This document shows, piece by piece, positions 18,640 to 28,245 of a stretch of DNA of 62,573 nt; position 1 is the first letter of the stretch; the number at the start of each line of letters is the position of its first letter. The stretch lies in NCBI RefSeq assembly GCF_002709775.1, contig NZ_PAQR01000004.1, forward strand, positions 45,411 to 107,983, read 5' to 3'. The position numbers and the translations under genes were made by a program. The DNA comes from Thalassospira sp. Its GTDB lineage: Bacteria; Pseudomonadota; Alphaproteobacteria; Rhodospirillales; Thalassospiraceae. The notes beneath the pieces were generated by a model that worked only from the letters and a program-made list of their open reading frames with translations, ran no database searches and was not told where the DNA came from.

Positions 18640-18660
18640 TTCATTCCATGAAAGAATGAA
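18640..18660. promoter_or_regulatory. Inverted repeat upstream of hglS
   Basis: TTCATTC (18640-18646) and GAATGAA (18654-18660) form a perfect 7-bp inverted repeat with a 7-nt spacer, 131 bp upstream of the hglS ATG and 73 bp downstream of the capD-type stop. It has the size of a dimeric regulator site. No known motif is recognised. Confidence 0.4.
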
Positions 18661-18732
18661 CATAGAGATTATTGAAACAGCAATCGGAAATGAACTCAGA
18701 CGCTGTTGGCACCTAGCCGCGTCGAGACAGCC

Positions 18733-20682
18733 TTAAGAGGCCGTCTCTGTTTCGCTGCCCTTGTTATCGGCGAAGATCGACTTCACACCGATCTCGGGCG
18801 GCTGGAATTCCGGTACCAGCTGACTGATCAGCTCCAGCGTTTTTACCGTGTCGCGGTTGGTGGCACTGTCTTCGAGCGCATCAAACACCTGCTTGATCAA
18901 GCTATAATCCACCACACGCGGGGCCGCCAAAAGCACCCCGTCGGTTTCGGTCGGCACGGGGGGTTCGGAATCGTGGAACAGCTCTTCGTATAGCTTTTCG
19001 CCCGGACGCAAGCCAGTAACCTTGATTTCGACATCCTTGTCGGGCTGCAGACCCGATAGCAAAATCATCTGTCGGGCCAGATCAACGATCTTGACCGGGC
19101 GGCCCATATCAAGAACGAAAATCTTGCCACCTTCAGTCACGCCATGGCGCCCGAGTTCAGCAGATTGCAGAACAAGCTCTACTGCCTCGGCAATGGTCAT
19201 GAAGTATCGGGTGATGCCTTCGTGGGTGACGGTCAGCGGCCCACCGGCTTCAAGTTGACGCTTGAACAAGGGCACCACAGATCCGGTCGAGCCGAGAACA
19301 TTGCCAAAGCGTACAGTGACAAAGCGGGTCGATCCGCGTTGTTCGAGCGGCAGGGTTTCCAGCGCCTGACAATAACATTCCGCCAGCCGTTTTGAGGCCC
19401 CCATGACATTGGCCGGATTGACCGCCTTGTCAGTCGAAATCAGAACCATCGTGGCGACACCAGCGGCGCGACAGGCCTCCGCCACATTACGTGTGCCAAG
19501 CGTGTTGGTCAGAATGCCTTCATTGGGGTTGTGTTCGACCAGCGGCACATGCTTGTAGGCCGCTGCATGGAAAACGATTTCCGGTTTGTAACGGGCAAAG
19601 ACCTGACCGATCCGGGTTTGGTCGCGAACATCGCCAAGGATGCTGTCACGCGGCAGGTCAGGATATTTTTCCGCCATTTCCATATCAATGGCATAAAGCT
19701 GGAACTCCCCGGCATCAAGCAAGGTCAGGCTGCTTGGGCCATAGGATGCAATCTGACGCACCAGTTCCGAACCGATTGACCCCCCGGCACCGGTGACCAA
19801 CACCCGCTTGCCAGCAATCATTTCACGAACGCGATCCCGATCCAGTCGTGCTTGCGGGCGGCCGAGCAAATCCTCAATCGCCACCGGGCGGATTTGCATC
19901 GGATCAGCAAGGCCTTCGCGCAAATCGCCAAGCTTTGGCAAACGGGCCAAAGTCATGCCATAGCGATCTGCAATCTCGACCCACTTGGCGTTGTCTTCGT
20001 GACGCAGTGCATCCCCGCTCAGAACAAGACGCCGAGGAAGGCCATGCCGGCCCTTTTGCAGCTTCTGAATGACGTCTTCGAGCTGATCGACAGTCGCCAG
20101 AACATCAACCCCATGCATGTTGCGCCCAACACGGCCCTGGGTCAGGGAAACGATGCCGATGACCTTGAAGGGGGAGTCAACGGATCGTTCGGTTTCACGG
20201 ATGAAAGCTTCGGCCTCATCCCCTGCCCCGATCAACAGAACCGGCAGAAGTGACGTGCCCTGGCGCACCAACGCACGAGCGGTCGATTTGTCCTTGGCAA
20301 TCCGGTAGGTCAGACGCGACCCACCCAAAAACGCCATCAGCAGGAACCACTGAATGATCGGTGCCGAACGCGGCATCCAGTCGAGACGTGTTGTCAAAAA
20401 CAGAACAAGGAAAAGAACAGCCACCGCAACCGAAACCGCCTTGGCAATCCGGATCACATCATTGAGCGATGCATACCGCCAGATGCCCCGATAGAGCCCG
20501 AAATACCAGAAGGATGCCGCCGCAATCAGCGTAAAGACCCCTGCCGAAAACAGAACGCTATGGGGAGTATAGTAAACCACACCATCGCCGACCCGCAGGT
20601 ACAAAGCCAACGGGAAAGAGATTGCCGCCATGAATATGTCATGGACAAAGGCGACGTAACTTCGAGGAAACAATCGCGACAT
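18733..20682 (-). CDS. Membrane nucleotide-sugar 4,6-dehydratase (CapD/WbpM/PglF family)
   Basis: This protein of about 649 residues has four N-terminal membrane segments, a CoA-binding-like Rossmann region (VLLIGAGDEAEAFIRE), and a C-terminal SDR domain with VTGAGGSIGSELVRQI, YKHVPLVEHNP and ISTDKAVNPANVMGASKR. The usual SDR catalytic tyrosine is replaced by methionine (M-G-A-S-K), as is typical of this family, which makes 4-keto-6-deoxy UDP-sugars for surface glycans. AAGGGA before the ATG at 20682 supports that start over an upstream TTG. It follows the WecA/WbpL-type transferase on the same strand, probably in one operon. Confidence 0.92.
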   Translation of the reverse strand: MSRLFPRSYVAFVHDIFMAAISFPLALYLRVGDGVVYYTPHSVLFSAGVFTLIAAASFWYFGLYRGIWRYASLNDVIRIAKAVSVAVAVLFLVLFLTTRLDWMPRSAPIIQWFLLMAFLGGSRLTYRIAKDKSTARALVRQGTSLLPVLLIGAGDEAEAFIRETERSVDSPFKVIGIVSLTQGRVGRNMHGVDVLATVDQLEDVIQKLQKGRHGLPRRLVLSGDALRHEDNAKWVEIADRYGMTLARLPKLGDLREGLADPMQIRPVAIEDLLGRPQARLDRDRVREMIAGKRVLVTGAGGSIGSELVRQIASYGPSSLTLLDAGEFQLYAIDMEMAEKYPDLPRDSILGDVRDQTRIGQVFARYKPEIVFHAAAYKHVPLVEHNPNEGILTNTLGTRNVAEACRAAGVATMVLISTDKAVNPANVMGASKRLAECYCQALETLPLEQRGSTRFVTVRFGNVLGSTGSVVPLFKRQLEAGGPLTVTHEGITRYFMTIAEAVELVLQSAELGRHGVTEGGKIFVLDMGRPVKIVDLARQMILLSGLQPDKDVEIKVTGLRPGEKLYEELFHDSEPPVPTETDGVLLAAPRVVDYSLIKQVFDALEDSATNRDTVKTLELISQLVPEFQPPEIGVKSIFADNKGSETETAS

Positions 20683-20809
20683 GCGGTCCCTTATTCGCAA
20701 GGTTTCTGTTTTTATAAGGATATACCCGCTTTGCGACCGGCGGATAAGGCTTTCTTTTCGCGCCCTGCCCGGATCAAGTCAAGCCGTGCGCGCATCAGAT
20801 GAACGTTCT

Positions 20810-21820
20810 TCAGCTCGCATTGCCGCGCACCGGCATTCGGACCATCATGCCAACCAATCCAAGCACAACAATCAGGGCAGCAATCACGCGCATCCAGCCT
20901 GGCGTGTCGCTTTGGGCAAAGCAAACACCAATCAGGACAAGATTGCTGATCAGAACCATCATCGAGACCCTGGCATGGGAAAAGCCGCGCTGGGTGGCTT
21001 TCTGATAGAAATGCTCACGGTGCGCCTGCCAGATTTTCTCTCGCCGCAAGGCCCGTTTGATCAGGGTAAATGTCGCATCAAACAGGTAATAGGACGGCAG
21101 GATCAGGGCGATGGCCCACGCCCCCTCAGAAGCGACCTTTAACAAGAGCCAACCCAGAATAAACCCAAGCGGGATTGATCCGACATCACCAAGAAACAGC
21201 TTCGCCGGATACCAGTTCCAGATCAGGAACCCGATCATGATCGCAAGAATACCAAGCCCGATATAGCCAAGCCCGATGAATTGCGGCAGCGGGACAAAAA
21301 GGGCGAGGATAAAAATCCCAAGGCCGATCGATCCGGCCTCAACCCCGGTAATACCGTCGATCCCGTCCATGAAATTAAACAGATTGATGAACCAGACCCA
21401 GGCCAACACCACCAGAACATGATCCAGCCAGATTGGCACCAATCCGCCCAGAACCGGTTTATCAAGCGCCAGCATGCCAATGATCACGGCAACGAATTGC
21501 AGGGCAAACCGTTTGGCGGCAGAAAGATCATGACGGTCATCAAGCCAACTGAGCAAGCCAAGCCCGGTACAAGCCCCCAGCATCAACCAGTCGCCAATGG
21601 CCGTGACACCGGTCATGGCAAAGACACCTGCAACCAAAACAATCAAAAGCGGTGTTACGGCAAGCCCACCACCGCGCGGGGTGGGGACAGCATGACTGGA
21701 ACGGTGGTTGGGCATATCAAGGATGGCCTTGCGCCGCAGATAGTTCAGCACCACCCACGTCAGCAACATCGAGCCGATCAGAAAGATGCTTGCAAAGGTC
21801 GCAATTCCTGCAAAAGTCAT
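20810..21820 (-). CDS. Undecaprenyl-phosphate sugar-1-phosphate transferase (WecA/WbpL-like)
   Basis: This integral membrane enzyme of about 336 residues has around ten membrane segments. It belongs to the MraY/WecA/WbpL family, which loads an N-acetylhexosamine phosphate onto undecaprenyl phosphate to start O-antigen or exopolysaccharide. Motifs: RSSHAVPTPRGGGLAV near the N-terminus, LSWLDDRHDLSA (DD pair), NLFNFMDGIDGITG, and AHREHFYQKA in the last cytoplasmic loop. The ATG at 21820 starts the first membrane segment; the longer frame is polar and unrelated. It lies just upstream of the CapD-type dehydratase and is divergent from rsmB. Confidence 0.9.
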   Translation of the reverse strand: MTFAGIATFASIFLIGSMLLTWVVLNYLRRKAILDMPNHRSSHAVPTPRGGGLAVTPLLIVLVAGVFAMTGVTAIGDWLMLGACTGLGLLSWLDDRHDLSAAKRFALQFVAVIIGMLALDKPVLGGLVPIWLDHVLVVLAWVWFINLFNFMDGIDGITGVEAGSIGLGIFILALFVPLPQFIGLGYIGLGILAIMIGFLIWNWYPAKLFLGDVGSIPLGFILGWLLLKVASEGAWAIALILPSYYLFDATFTLIKRALRREKIWQAHREHFYQKATQRGFSHARVSMMVLISNLVLIGVCFAQSDTPGWMRVIAALIVVLGLVGMMVRMPVRGNAS

Positions 21821-22019
21821 CGTTGGGTTGCCCTTGTCCCTGCCAGTTTGATCCGTCTGGATTAGCCGGACCCATTGCCCATCGCAAGGCTTTTCACCCG
21901 ATGATTGCGGCAAGCCCAACCGCACAAGGCAGCCATGTCGCGCAAAACCGTGCTTGATGCTTTACAGTTTGCCATGCTGGGCTTAACTACAGCACATAAA
22001 CTGAAACCGGAGATATCCT

Positions 22020-23363
22020 TTGGCAGAACGTCGTTCCCGTCCATCCCAGCGCAACGCCCCCCGCAAACAGGTGGAGGCCCCGGATCCGCGCATGCTTGCG
22101 CTCAAGACCCTGCAGGAATTGCGCGGCGGTGAAGTGACGTTGGATGAACTTCTGTCAAAGCATGGCTATGGCCTGCCATCGCTTGATCGAAATTTCCTAC
22201 GTCAATTGCTGGGCACAACCCTGCGCCATCTGGGCGAAATTGATGCGGTGCTTGCCCCGCGCTATCAACCGCCGCAGGACCGGGTTGCCGCACGTCTGAC
22301 CAACATCCTGCGTCTGGGTGTCGCGCAGTTGTTCTTTATGGATACATCCGACTACGGTGCGGTCGACAGTACGGTCAATCTCGCGCGTGATGCGGGTTTG
22401 CATAAATACACCAAACTGATCAATGCCGTTCTGCGCGGCTTGCAGCGCGATGGCTTTGAATGGCCGGAAGGCGTCGAAGACTGGCAGCTCAACATCCCGG
22501 CATGGCTGCGCGGATCCTGGAAAAAGGCCTATGGTGCGGAAACCGCCCAAGGCATTGCCGAATCCTGCCTTGGTCATGCGATGCTCGATCTGTCACTCAA
22601 GGATCGCACGCAGTCGGCCGATTGGGCCGAAAAGATGGATGGCATTGTGCTGCCGACCGGGTCGGTACGGCTTGAACCGGGTCGCCGCATTCGCGACCTG
22701 CCAGGCTACAAGGATGGTGACTGGTGGGTGCAGGATGCAGCAGCAGCCATCCCGGCAACCCTGTTTTCGGCCTATAAAGACAAAACCATCTACGATCTTT
22801 GCGCTGCACCGGGTGGCAAGACCATGCAGCTGGCATCCCTTGGCGCCAGTGCGATTGCGGTTGATAAATCCGAAGGCCGCCTGAAACGCGTTTTCGAGAA
22901 CCTTGAGCGTGTCTCGCTCGGTGCCGCGGTCGTCACCGGCGATGCCACCGATCTGGCGCCTGATACGCCGCGTGCAGATGCCGTCCTGCTTGATGCGCCA
23001 TGTTCGGCCACGGGCACCATTCGCCGCCATCCCGACATTCTATTGCGGCAGAATGACAAACTGATGCAATCGCTTCTGCCGATCCAAAGCAAACTTCTGC
23101 GTCAGGCCGACAAGCTTTTGAATGTTGGTGGCGAGCTGATTTATTGCACCTGTTCCCTGCAACCCGAAGAGGGCGAGCATCAGGTAAAATCCTTCCTTGC
23201 CGATCATCCGAACTATGAACGCAAAGCCATTTCCGCCGATGAACTTGGTGGCTGGGATGAAGCAATCAATGAGGTCGGTGAATTGCGCATTCTGCCGATC
23301 CACATGGCCGATTTTGGCGGCATGGACGGCTTTTTCTGCGCCCGCTTGGTCAAAAAAGCCTGA
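22020..23363 (+). CDS. rsmB: 16S rRNA (cytosine-C5) methyltransferase RsmB, TTG start
   Basis: RsmB methylates C967 of 16S rRNA. The 447-residue protein has an N-terminal NusB-like domain (ALKTLQELRGGEVTLDELL) and a C-terminal SAM methyltransferase domain with DLCAAPGGKTMQLA, VTGDATDL, the motif IV cysteine in LLDAPCSATGTIRRHPD and the catalytic cysteine in IYCTCSLQPEEGE. The start is a TTG at 22020, supported by GGAG (22009-22012) at 7-nt spacing; there is no ATG that keeps the domain intact. It precedes rpe by 132 bp. Confidence 0.94.
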   Translation: MAERRSRPSQRNAPRKQVEAPDPRMLALKTLQELRGGEVTLDELLSKHGYGLPSLDRNFLRQLLGTTLRHLGEIDAVLAPRYQPPQDRVAARLTNILRLGVAQLFFMDTSDYGAVDSTVNLARDAGLHKYTKLINAVLRGLQRDGFEWPEGVEDWQLNIPAWLRGSWKKAYGAETAQGIAESCLGHAMLDLSLKDRTQSADWAEKMDGIVLPTGSVRLEPGRRIRDLPGYKDGDWWVQDAAAAIPATLFSAYKDKTIYDLCAAPGGKTMQLASLGASAIAVDKSEGRLKRVFENLERVSLGAAVVTGDATDLAPDTPRADAVLLDAPCSATGTIRRHPDILLRQNDKLMQSLLPIQSKLLRQADKLLNVGGELIYCTCSLQPEEGEHQVKSFLADHPNYERKAISADELGGWDEAINEVGELRILPIHMADFGGMDGFFCARLVKKA

Positions 23364-23495
23364 TCTTCTGCCAGAAGATCCGCGTTTTGCGCAGACAAGG
23401 CAGCCATGAGTCCCATTCGGGTGACATGACGGGCAATCTGGGGTATCAAGGCCGCGAATTTCCCGTATCCCATATCGCTTCAGGACCTGTGACGC

Positions 23496-24161
23496 ATGAC
23501 CACGTCAAACATTAAAATCGCACCTTCGATCCTTTCGGCCGATTTCGCCCAACTTGGCGTTGATGTTCGCGCTGTCGACGAAGCCGGTGCCGACTACATC
23601 CATATCGATGTGATGGATGGTCACTATGTACCGAACATCACCATTGGCCCGGACGTGGTCAAGGCACTGCGCCCACATAGCGACAAGGTGTTTGACGTGC
23701 ATCTGATGATCGCACCGGTCGATCCCTATATCGAGGCATTCGCCAATGCCGGTTCCGATATCATCACGATCCACGCCGAAGCCGGCCCGCACCTGCATCG
23801 CTCGCTGCAGCTGATCAAATCGCTGGGCAAAAAGGCCGGTGTGTCGCTGAACCCATCGACCCCGGAAAGTGTGATTGAATATGTCATGGACATGGTTGAT
23901 CTGGTTTTGGTGATGACCGTGAACCCAGGCTTTGGTGGTCAGAAATTCATTCCGAGCCAGCTTGAGAAGATCAAACGCATCCGCAAGATGATTGATGCGA
24001 CCGGTCGTGATATCGACCTTGAAGTCGATGGCGGCGTAAACCCGGAAATCGCGCCGAAGGTGATCGAAGCCGGTGCCAATGTTCTGGTCGCAGGTTCCGC
24101 CACCTTCAAAGGCGGCCCGGGCGAATATGCCAACAACATCAAGGCCATCCGCGGCGCCTAA
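23496..24161 (+). CDS. rpe: Ribulose-phosphate 3-epimerase
   Basis: Rpe interconverts ribulose 5-phosphate and xylulose 5-phosphate in the pentose phosphate pathway. The 221-residue TIM barrel shows [30 protein letters not shown] with a metal-binding histidine and aspartate, [19 protein letters not shown], and EVDGGVNPE with the second aspartate. AGGA precedes the ATG. A strong terminator follows. Confidence 0.96.
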   Translation: MTTSNIKIAPSILSADFAQLGVDVRAVDEAGADYIHIDVMDGHYVPNITIGPDVVKALRPHSDKVFDVHLMIAPVDPYIEAFANAGSDIITIHAEAGPHLHRSLQLIKSLGKKAGVSLNPSTPESVIEYVMDMVDLVLVMTVNPGFGGQKFIPSQLEKIKRIRKMIDATGRDIDLEVDGGVNPEIAPKVIEAGANVLVAGSATFKGGPGEYANNIKAIRGA

Positions 24162-24192
24162 ATTGCAGACGCGTTGATGACCTGAAAAGACA

Positions 24193-24225
24193 AAAGGCCG
24201 GAGCAAAATGCTTCGGCCTTTCTCT
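24193..24225. terminator. Bidirectional terminator between rpe and the DUF1674 gene
   Basis: A 12-bp stem with one G-T pair (24193-24204 with 24210-24221, AAAGGCCGGAGC) closes a 5-nt loop. T-rich tails follow on both strands (CTTTCTCTT and TTTTGTCTTTT), so it can end both convergent transcripts. Confidence 0.88.
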
Positions 24226-24247
24226 TATCTACGTTCAAACGCTGCGA

Positions 24248-24511
24248 TCAGAAATCGATGCAGCGGCCCTTGTTTTCCCAATCGCCAAAGCGGGTCGGCT
24301 CCGGACCTTTGGGTCCGCCGATTTCGCGGGCCTTGGCGGCGGCTTCCTTGGCGGCTTTGGCTTCCGCCAGCGCATTGATTGCATCCTGAGAAAGCTTGGG
24401 TGCTTCCTCTGCCCCGGCGATCGCATCAGACGCCGGATTGGCATCGGCCTGCGGTTCTGCCTTTTCCTTGGGAACTTCGTGAATGACGGTTTCGCGGAAC
24501 TTTCCGGCCAT
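24248..24511 (-). CDS. DUF1674 protein, SDHAF4/Sdh8-like succinate dehydrogenase assembly factor
   Basis: This small protein of about 87 residues has an Ala/Glu/Lys-rich variable N-terminal part and the conserved C-terminus GGPKGPEPTRFGDWENKG ending in RCIDF, which defines DUF1674. The mitochondrial member, SDHAF4/Sdh8, binds the flavinated SdhA subunit before assembly; the bacterial role is inferred from homology. GCAGGAG precedes the ATG at 24511; the longer frame upstream is not family-like. It is monocistronic, and no sdh genes are nearby. Confidence 0.88.
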   Translation of the reverse strand: MAGKFRETVIHEVPKEKAEPQADANPASDAIAGAEEAPKLSQDAINALAEAKAAKEAAAKAREIGGPKGPEPTRFGDWENKGRCIDF

Positions 24512-24757
24512 TCGTCTTCTCCTGCTTTGGGCGTGGCCCGATAAATCACATTTGCCAAAGAAATAACGTGCGCGACCCATATCGGCAAGTCCGCGTGACC
24601 GTGGGTAAAAGCACGCACAAACCCATGTGATTTCAGGCCTTTGGAATCAAACAGGGAATCCTGATGTGGGCGTACCCGAAAATTTGCGGAAAACAGACTC
24701 TTTTCGAGTGCGCTCAAAGCCGCTATTCCAAGCGTACGAGCAAAACAAGGAGAAACC

Positions 24758-27124
24758 ATGCGTCCAATTCCCCAGCGTATCGCCGAAGAACTTTCGGTTC
24801 GTCCGGAACAGGTCATTGCCACCATCGAGATGCTCAATGAAGGCTCGACCGTTCCGTTCATCGCCCGTTACCGTAAAGAGAAAACCGGCGGGCTTGATGA
24901 CACCCAACTTCGTACGCTGGAAGAACGCCTGCGCTATCTGACCGAGCTTGAAGAACGCCGTGCATCCGTGCTCGAAAGCATCCGCGAGCAGGAAAAGCTT
25001 ACCCCGGAACTTGAAGCCCAGATCAACGAGGCCGATACCAAGACCCGCCTTGAAGATTTGTATCTGCCCTATAAGAAAAAGCGCCGCACCAAAGCCCAGA
25101 TCGCGCGCGAAGCGGGGCTGGAGCCGTTGGCCGATAGCCTGTTTAACGATCCGACCCTTGATCCGGAAACCGAGGCCGCCAAGTTTGTTGATGCCGAAAA
25201 GGGCGTGGAAGACACGAAAGCTGCCCTTGATGGCGCACGTCAGATCCTGATGGAACGCTTTGCCGAGGATGCCGATCTTGTCGCCAAGCTGCGTGATCAT
25301 TTGTGGAATGAAGGCGAAATCACCGCATCGGTCATCGAAGGCAAACAGGCCGAAGGTGCCAAGTTCTCGGACTATTTCGAGCATTCCGAAAAAATCAAAA
25401 CTTGCCCGTCGCACCGTGCGCTCGCCCTTTTCCGCGGCCGCAATGAAGATATCCTGCAACTGAAACTGACCCTTGGCAAAGAGGACGAAGACCGTCCGCG
25501 CAGCCAGCCGGGCCGGGCAGAAGTCATGATTGCTGCCCATGTCGGCATTGCGGACAAGGGCCGGGCCGCCGACAAGTGGCTGATGGATACTGTGCGCTGG
25601 ACCTGGCGCGTCAAACTGTCGCTGTCGATCGAGCTTGATCTGTTTGGCACGTTGCGCGATTCCGCCGAAGAAGGTGCGATCAAGGTGTTTGCCGATAACC
25701 TCAAGGACCTGTTGCTGGCAGCCCCCGCCGGGCAAAAGGCCACCATGGGGCTTGATCCGGGTGTGCGTACCGGGGTCAAGGTCGCAGTAGTCGATGCCAC
25801 CGGCAAGCTGGTTGATACGGCAACCGTCTATCCCTTCCAGCCGCGCAATGACGTTGAAGGGGCGCTTAATACCCTTGCGGCGCTCGCATCACGCCATCAG
25901 ATCGAACTGATCGCGATTGGCAACGGAACCTTTTCACGTGAAACCGACGAGCTTGCCGGTCAGCTCCTGAAACGTTTCCCGGCCCTTAAGGCCACCAAGG
26001 TCATCGTCAATGAGGCCGGTGCGTCGGTTTATTCAGCATCCCAGTTCGCAGCCGAAGAATTCCCCGATCTGGATGTGTCGCTGCGTGGAGCGGCATCCAT
26101 CGCCCGCCGCCTGCAGGATCCGTTGGCAGAACTGGTGAAGATCGAACCAAAATCGATCGGTGTCGGGCAATATCAGCATGACGTATCGGAAACCAAACTG
26201 GCGCGTTCGCTCGATGCCGTGGTTGAGGATTGCGTGAACGGTGTCGGTGTTGACCTTAACACCGCCTCCATCCCGCTTCTGACCCGTGTCGCTGGCCTGA
26301 CCGAGACACTGGCGCGCAATATTGTCGGCTATCGCGACTCCAACGGTGCGTTCCAGTCGCGCGCCGACCTTAAAAAGGTCGAACGTCTGGGACCGAAGGC
26401 GTTTGAGCAATGTGCCGGCTTCTTGCGTATTCGCGGGGCGACCAACCCGCTGGATGCATCGGCCGTACACCCGGAAGCCTACCCGCTGGTCGAAAAGATC
26501 AGTGCGAAGGCCGCCAAGCCTTTGGCAGAATTGATCGGGGACTCGCCCTTTATCAAGACGCTGCGGGCAGAAGATTTCGCCGATGAGACATTTGGCGTTC
26601 CGACCATCCGCGACATCATTGCCGAGCTTGATAAACCCGGTCGTGACCCGCGCCCGGAATTCAAGACCGCCAAATTCACCGAGGGTGTGAACGAGATCAA
26701 GGATCTGCGTACCGGCATGAAGCTTGAAGGCACGGTCACCAACGTCACCAACTTCGGCGCGTTCGTGGATATCGGTGTGCATCAGGATGGCCTTGTCCAT
26801 ATCTCACAGCTGGCCGACAAGTTCGTCGAAGACCCCCGTCAGGTGGTCAAGGCGGGTCAGATTGTCTCGGTCACTGTCATGGAAGTCGATGCCCCGCGTA
26901 AACGTATCGGGCTTTCGATGAAATCGGCCCCCGATTACGAAGGCACGCGTGAAAAGCGCGCCGACAATCGTGGTGCGGCACCCCGTGGCGGCAACCGTCC
27001 ACAACATTCATCGGGTAACCGCCCGCAAGGCGGCCAAGGTCGCGGCAATGCCGGTGGCAATTCCGGCGGTGATGGTAGTGCGATGGCAGCAGCGCTCAAG
27101 GCCGCAATGGAACGCCGCAAGTAA
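24758..27124 (+). CDS. tex: Tex-family RNA-binding transcription accessory protein
   Basis: This 788-residue Tex protein has the family order: N-terminal helical/HTH region ([19 protein letters not shown]), [15 protein letters not shown], a YqgF-like nuclease-fold domain ([17 protein letters not shown]), helix-hairpin-helix repeats ([19 protein letters not shown]), and an S1 RNA-binding domain near 650-720 ([20 protein letters not shown]). A Gly/Arg/Asn-rich tail follows. Tex relates to bacterial and eukaryotic Spt6-like transcription factors. AAGGAG precedes the ATG. It ends at its own terminator. Confidence 0.95.
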   Translation: MRPIPQRIAEELSVRPEQVIATIEMLNEGSTVPFIARYRKEKTGGLDDTQLRTLEERLRYLTELEERRASVLESIREQEKLTPELEAQINEADTKTRLEDLYLPYKKKRRTKAQIAREAGLEPLADSLFNDPTLDPETEAAKFVDAEKGVEDTKAALDGARQILMERFAEDADLVAKLRDHLWNEGEITASVIEGKQAEGAKFSDYFEHSEKIKTCPSHRALALFRGRNEDILQLKLTLGKEDEDRPRSQPGRAEVMIAAHVGIADKGRAADKWLMDTVRWTWRVKLSLSIELDLFGTLRDSAEEGAIKVFADNLKDLLLAAPAGQKATMGLDPGVRTGVKVAVVDATGKLVDTATVYPFQPRNDVEGALNTLAALASRHQIELIAIGNGTFSRETDELAGQLLKRFPALKATKVIVNEAGASVYSASQFAAEEFPDLDVSLRGAASIARRLQDPLAELVKIEPKSIGVGQYQHDVSETKLARSLDAVVEDCVNGVGVDLNTASIPLLTRVAGLTETLARNIVGYRDSNGAFQSRADLKKVERLGPKAFEQCAGFLRIRGATNPLDASAVHPEAYPLVEKISAKAAKPLAELIGDSPFIKTLRAEDFADETFGVPTIRDIIAELDKPGRDPRPEFKTAKFTEGVNEIKDLRTGMKLEGTVTNVTNFGAFVDIGVHQDGLVHISQLADKFVEDPRQVVKAGQIVSVTVMEVDAPRKRIGLSMKSAPDYEGTREKRADNRGAAPRGGNRPQHSSGNRPQGGQGRGNAGGNSGGDGSAMAAALKAAMERRK

Positions 27125-27150
27125 GCCAACGGCCTTAACGTGAAATGATG

Positions 27151-27194
27151 GAAACGGCGGGATGGACGGATGTCCTTCCGCCGTTTCTCTTTTG
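27151..27194 (+). terminator. Intrinsic terminator of tex
   Basis: A perfect 10-bp stem GAAACGGCGG/CCGCCGTTTC (27151-27160 with 27178-27187) with a 17-nt loop that can itself pair (GGA/TCC) is followed by TCTTTTG. Confidence 0.75.
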
Positions 27195-27251
27195 CCGGGT
27201 CCTGCCCATCGGATGAATTGACAGAAAGCGCAATAAAACCCATCTTGGGCA

Positions 27252-27353
27252 CTCACCAAGGGGAGCCCCGACAGGGGGCTGAGAAACTGCCGTGTGAAAG
27301 CAGCGCAGTGACCCGTTGAACCTGATCCAGTTCATACTGGCGTAGGGACGGTG
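27252..27353 (+). promoter_or_regulatory. TPP (thiamine pyrophosphate) riboswitch aptamer
   Basis: The THI-element consensus is plain: GGGGAGCCCC followed by GGGGGCTGAGA, then GACCCGTTGAACCTGATC, and the closing ACTGGCGTAGGGA. CACC (27254-27257) and GGTG (27350-27353) form the base of P1. It lies 83 nt before thiM. It should shut down thiM-thiE when thiamine pyrophosphate is abundant, probably at translation (see the next entry). Confidence 0.97.
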
Positions 27354-27370
27354 CGAACGCGGATCACGAC

Positions 27371-27430
27371 GTTCTCCATCTTTCCGACTTCGAACTGGGT
27401 CTCCAACCGCAAAAGTTCTGCATTGGAGCC
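27371..27430 (+). promoter_or_regulatory. Expression platform of the TPP riboswitch (Shine-Dalgarno sequestering hairpin)
   Basis: The thiM ribosome binding site TTGGAG (27423-27428), 7 nt before the ATG, is perfectly complementary to CTCCAA at 27401-27406. A second CTCCA at 27374-27378 could compete for the same pairing. There is no stem followed by a T tract, so control at translation initiation is more likely than attenuation. Confidence 0.6.
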
Positions 27431-27435
27431 TCGAC

Positions 27436-28245
27436 ATGACGACCGAAATTTCCCAAACCGCGACCGATTTGTTTGAACGCATGCGTGCGACCAATCCGCT
27501 GGTTCAGTGCATCACCAACTATGTCGCGATGAATTATGCCGCCAATGTCCTGCTGGCCGCCGGTGCCTCGCCCGCCATGGTGCATAGTCCCGAGGAATCA
27601 GGTGAGTTTGCCGCCATCGCAGGTGCGTTGACGGTCAATATCGGCACCCTGTCGCCCAACTGGGTTGAGGGCATGATTGCCGCTGCCAAGTCGGCAAATG
27701 ACGCCGGCAAGCCTTGGGTGCTTGATCCGGTCGCCCATTTTGCCACCGGCTATCGCCGGGACACTGTGGCAGCGCTTTTGAAACTCCACCCCACCGTCAT
27801 TCGTGGCAACGCATCAGAAATCATCGCCCTTGGCGGCGGTCAAAGTGCCGGTCAGGGCGTTGATAGTGGCGATCCGGTCGAACAGGCCGAAGAAGCTGCA
27901 CGTGGACTTGCAAGCAGTCAAGGTTGCGTTGTTGCCGTTACCGGAGAGGTCGATTTCGTAACTGATGGTACGCGTTCGGTGCGCATTGCCGGCGGGTCGG
28001 ACCTGATGCCGAAAATCACAGCCACGGGGTGCTCGCTGACCGCCCTTGTTGGCGCCTATCTGGCCATCGCACCTGATCAGGCGTTTGAAGCCACCATTGC
28101 CGCACTTGGCAACTTTGCCGTGGCAGGCGAGATCGCAGCCAAGACGGCAAACGGCCCGGCATCCTTCATGACTGCCTTTATTGATGGCCTGCACAATCTT
28201 GACGCCGAAACCTACGCCAAAACCCTTCGGATTGATCCGCAATGA
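27436..28245 (+). CDS. thiM: Hydroxyethylthiazole kinase
   Basis: ThiM phosphorylates hydroxyethylthiazole to salvage the thiazole half of thiamine. The 269-residue ribokinase-like protein shows PLVQCITNYVAMNYAANVLLA, SPAMVHSPEE, VLDPVAHFATGYRR, RGNASEIIALGG, and the active-site end ITATGCSLTALVGAYLA. It is the first gene behind the TPP riboswitch and its stop overlaps the thiE ATG (28242-28245). Confidence 0.95.
   Translation: MTTEISQTATDLFERMRATNPLVQCITNYVAMNYAANVLLAAGASPAMVHSPEESGEFAAIAGALTVNIGTLSPNWVEGMIAAAKSANDAGKPWVLDPVAHFATGYRRDTVAALLKLHPTVIRGNASEIIALGGGQSAGQGVDSGDPVEQAEEAARGLASSQGCVVAVTGEVDFVTDGTRSVRIAGGSDLMPKITATGCSLTALVGAYLAIAPDQAFEATIAALGNFAVAGEIAAKTANGPASFMTAFIDGLHNLDAETYAKTLRIDPQ

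Noticed and set aside
24647..25735. 362-codon open frame opposite tex
   Set aside because: It overlaps the well-conserved tex coding sequence throughout and its product resembles no family.
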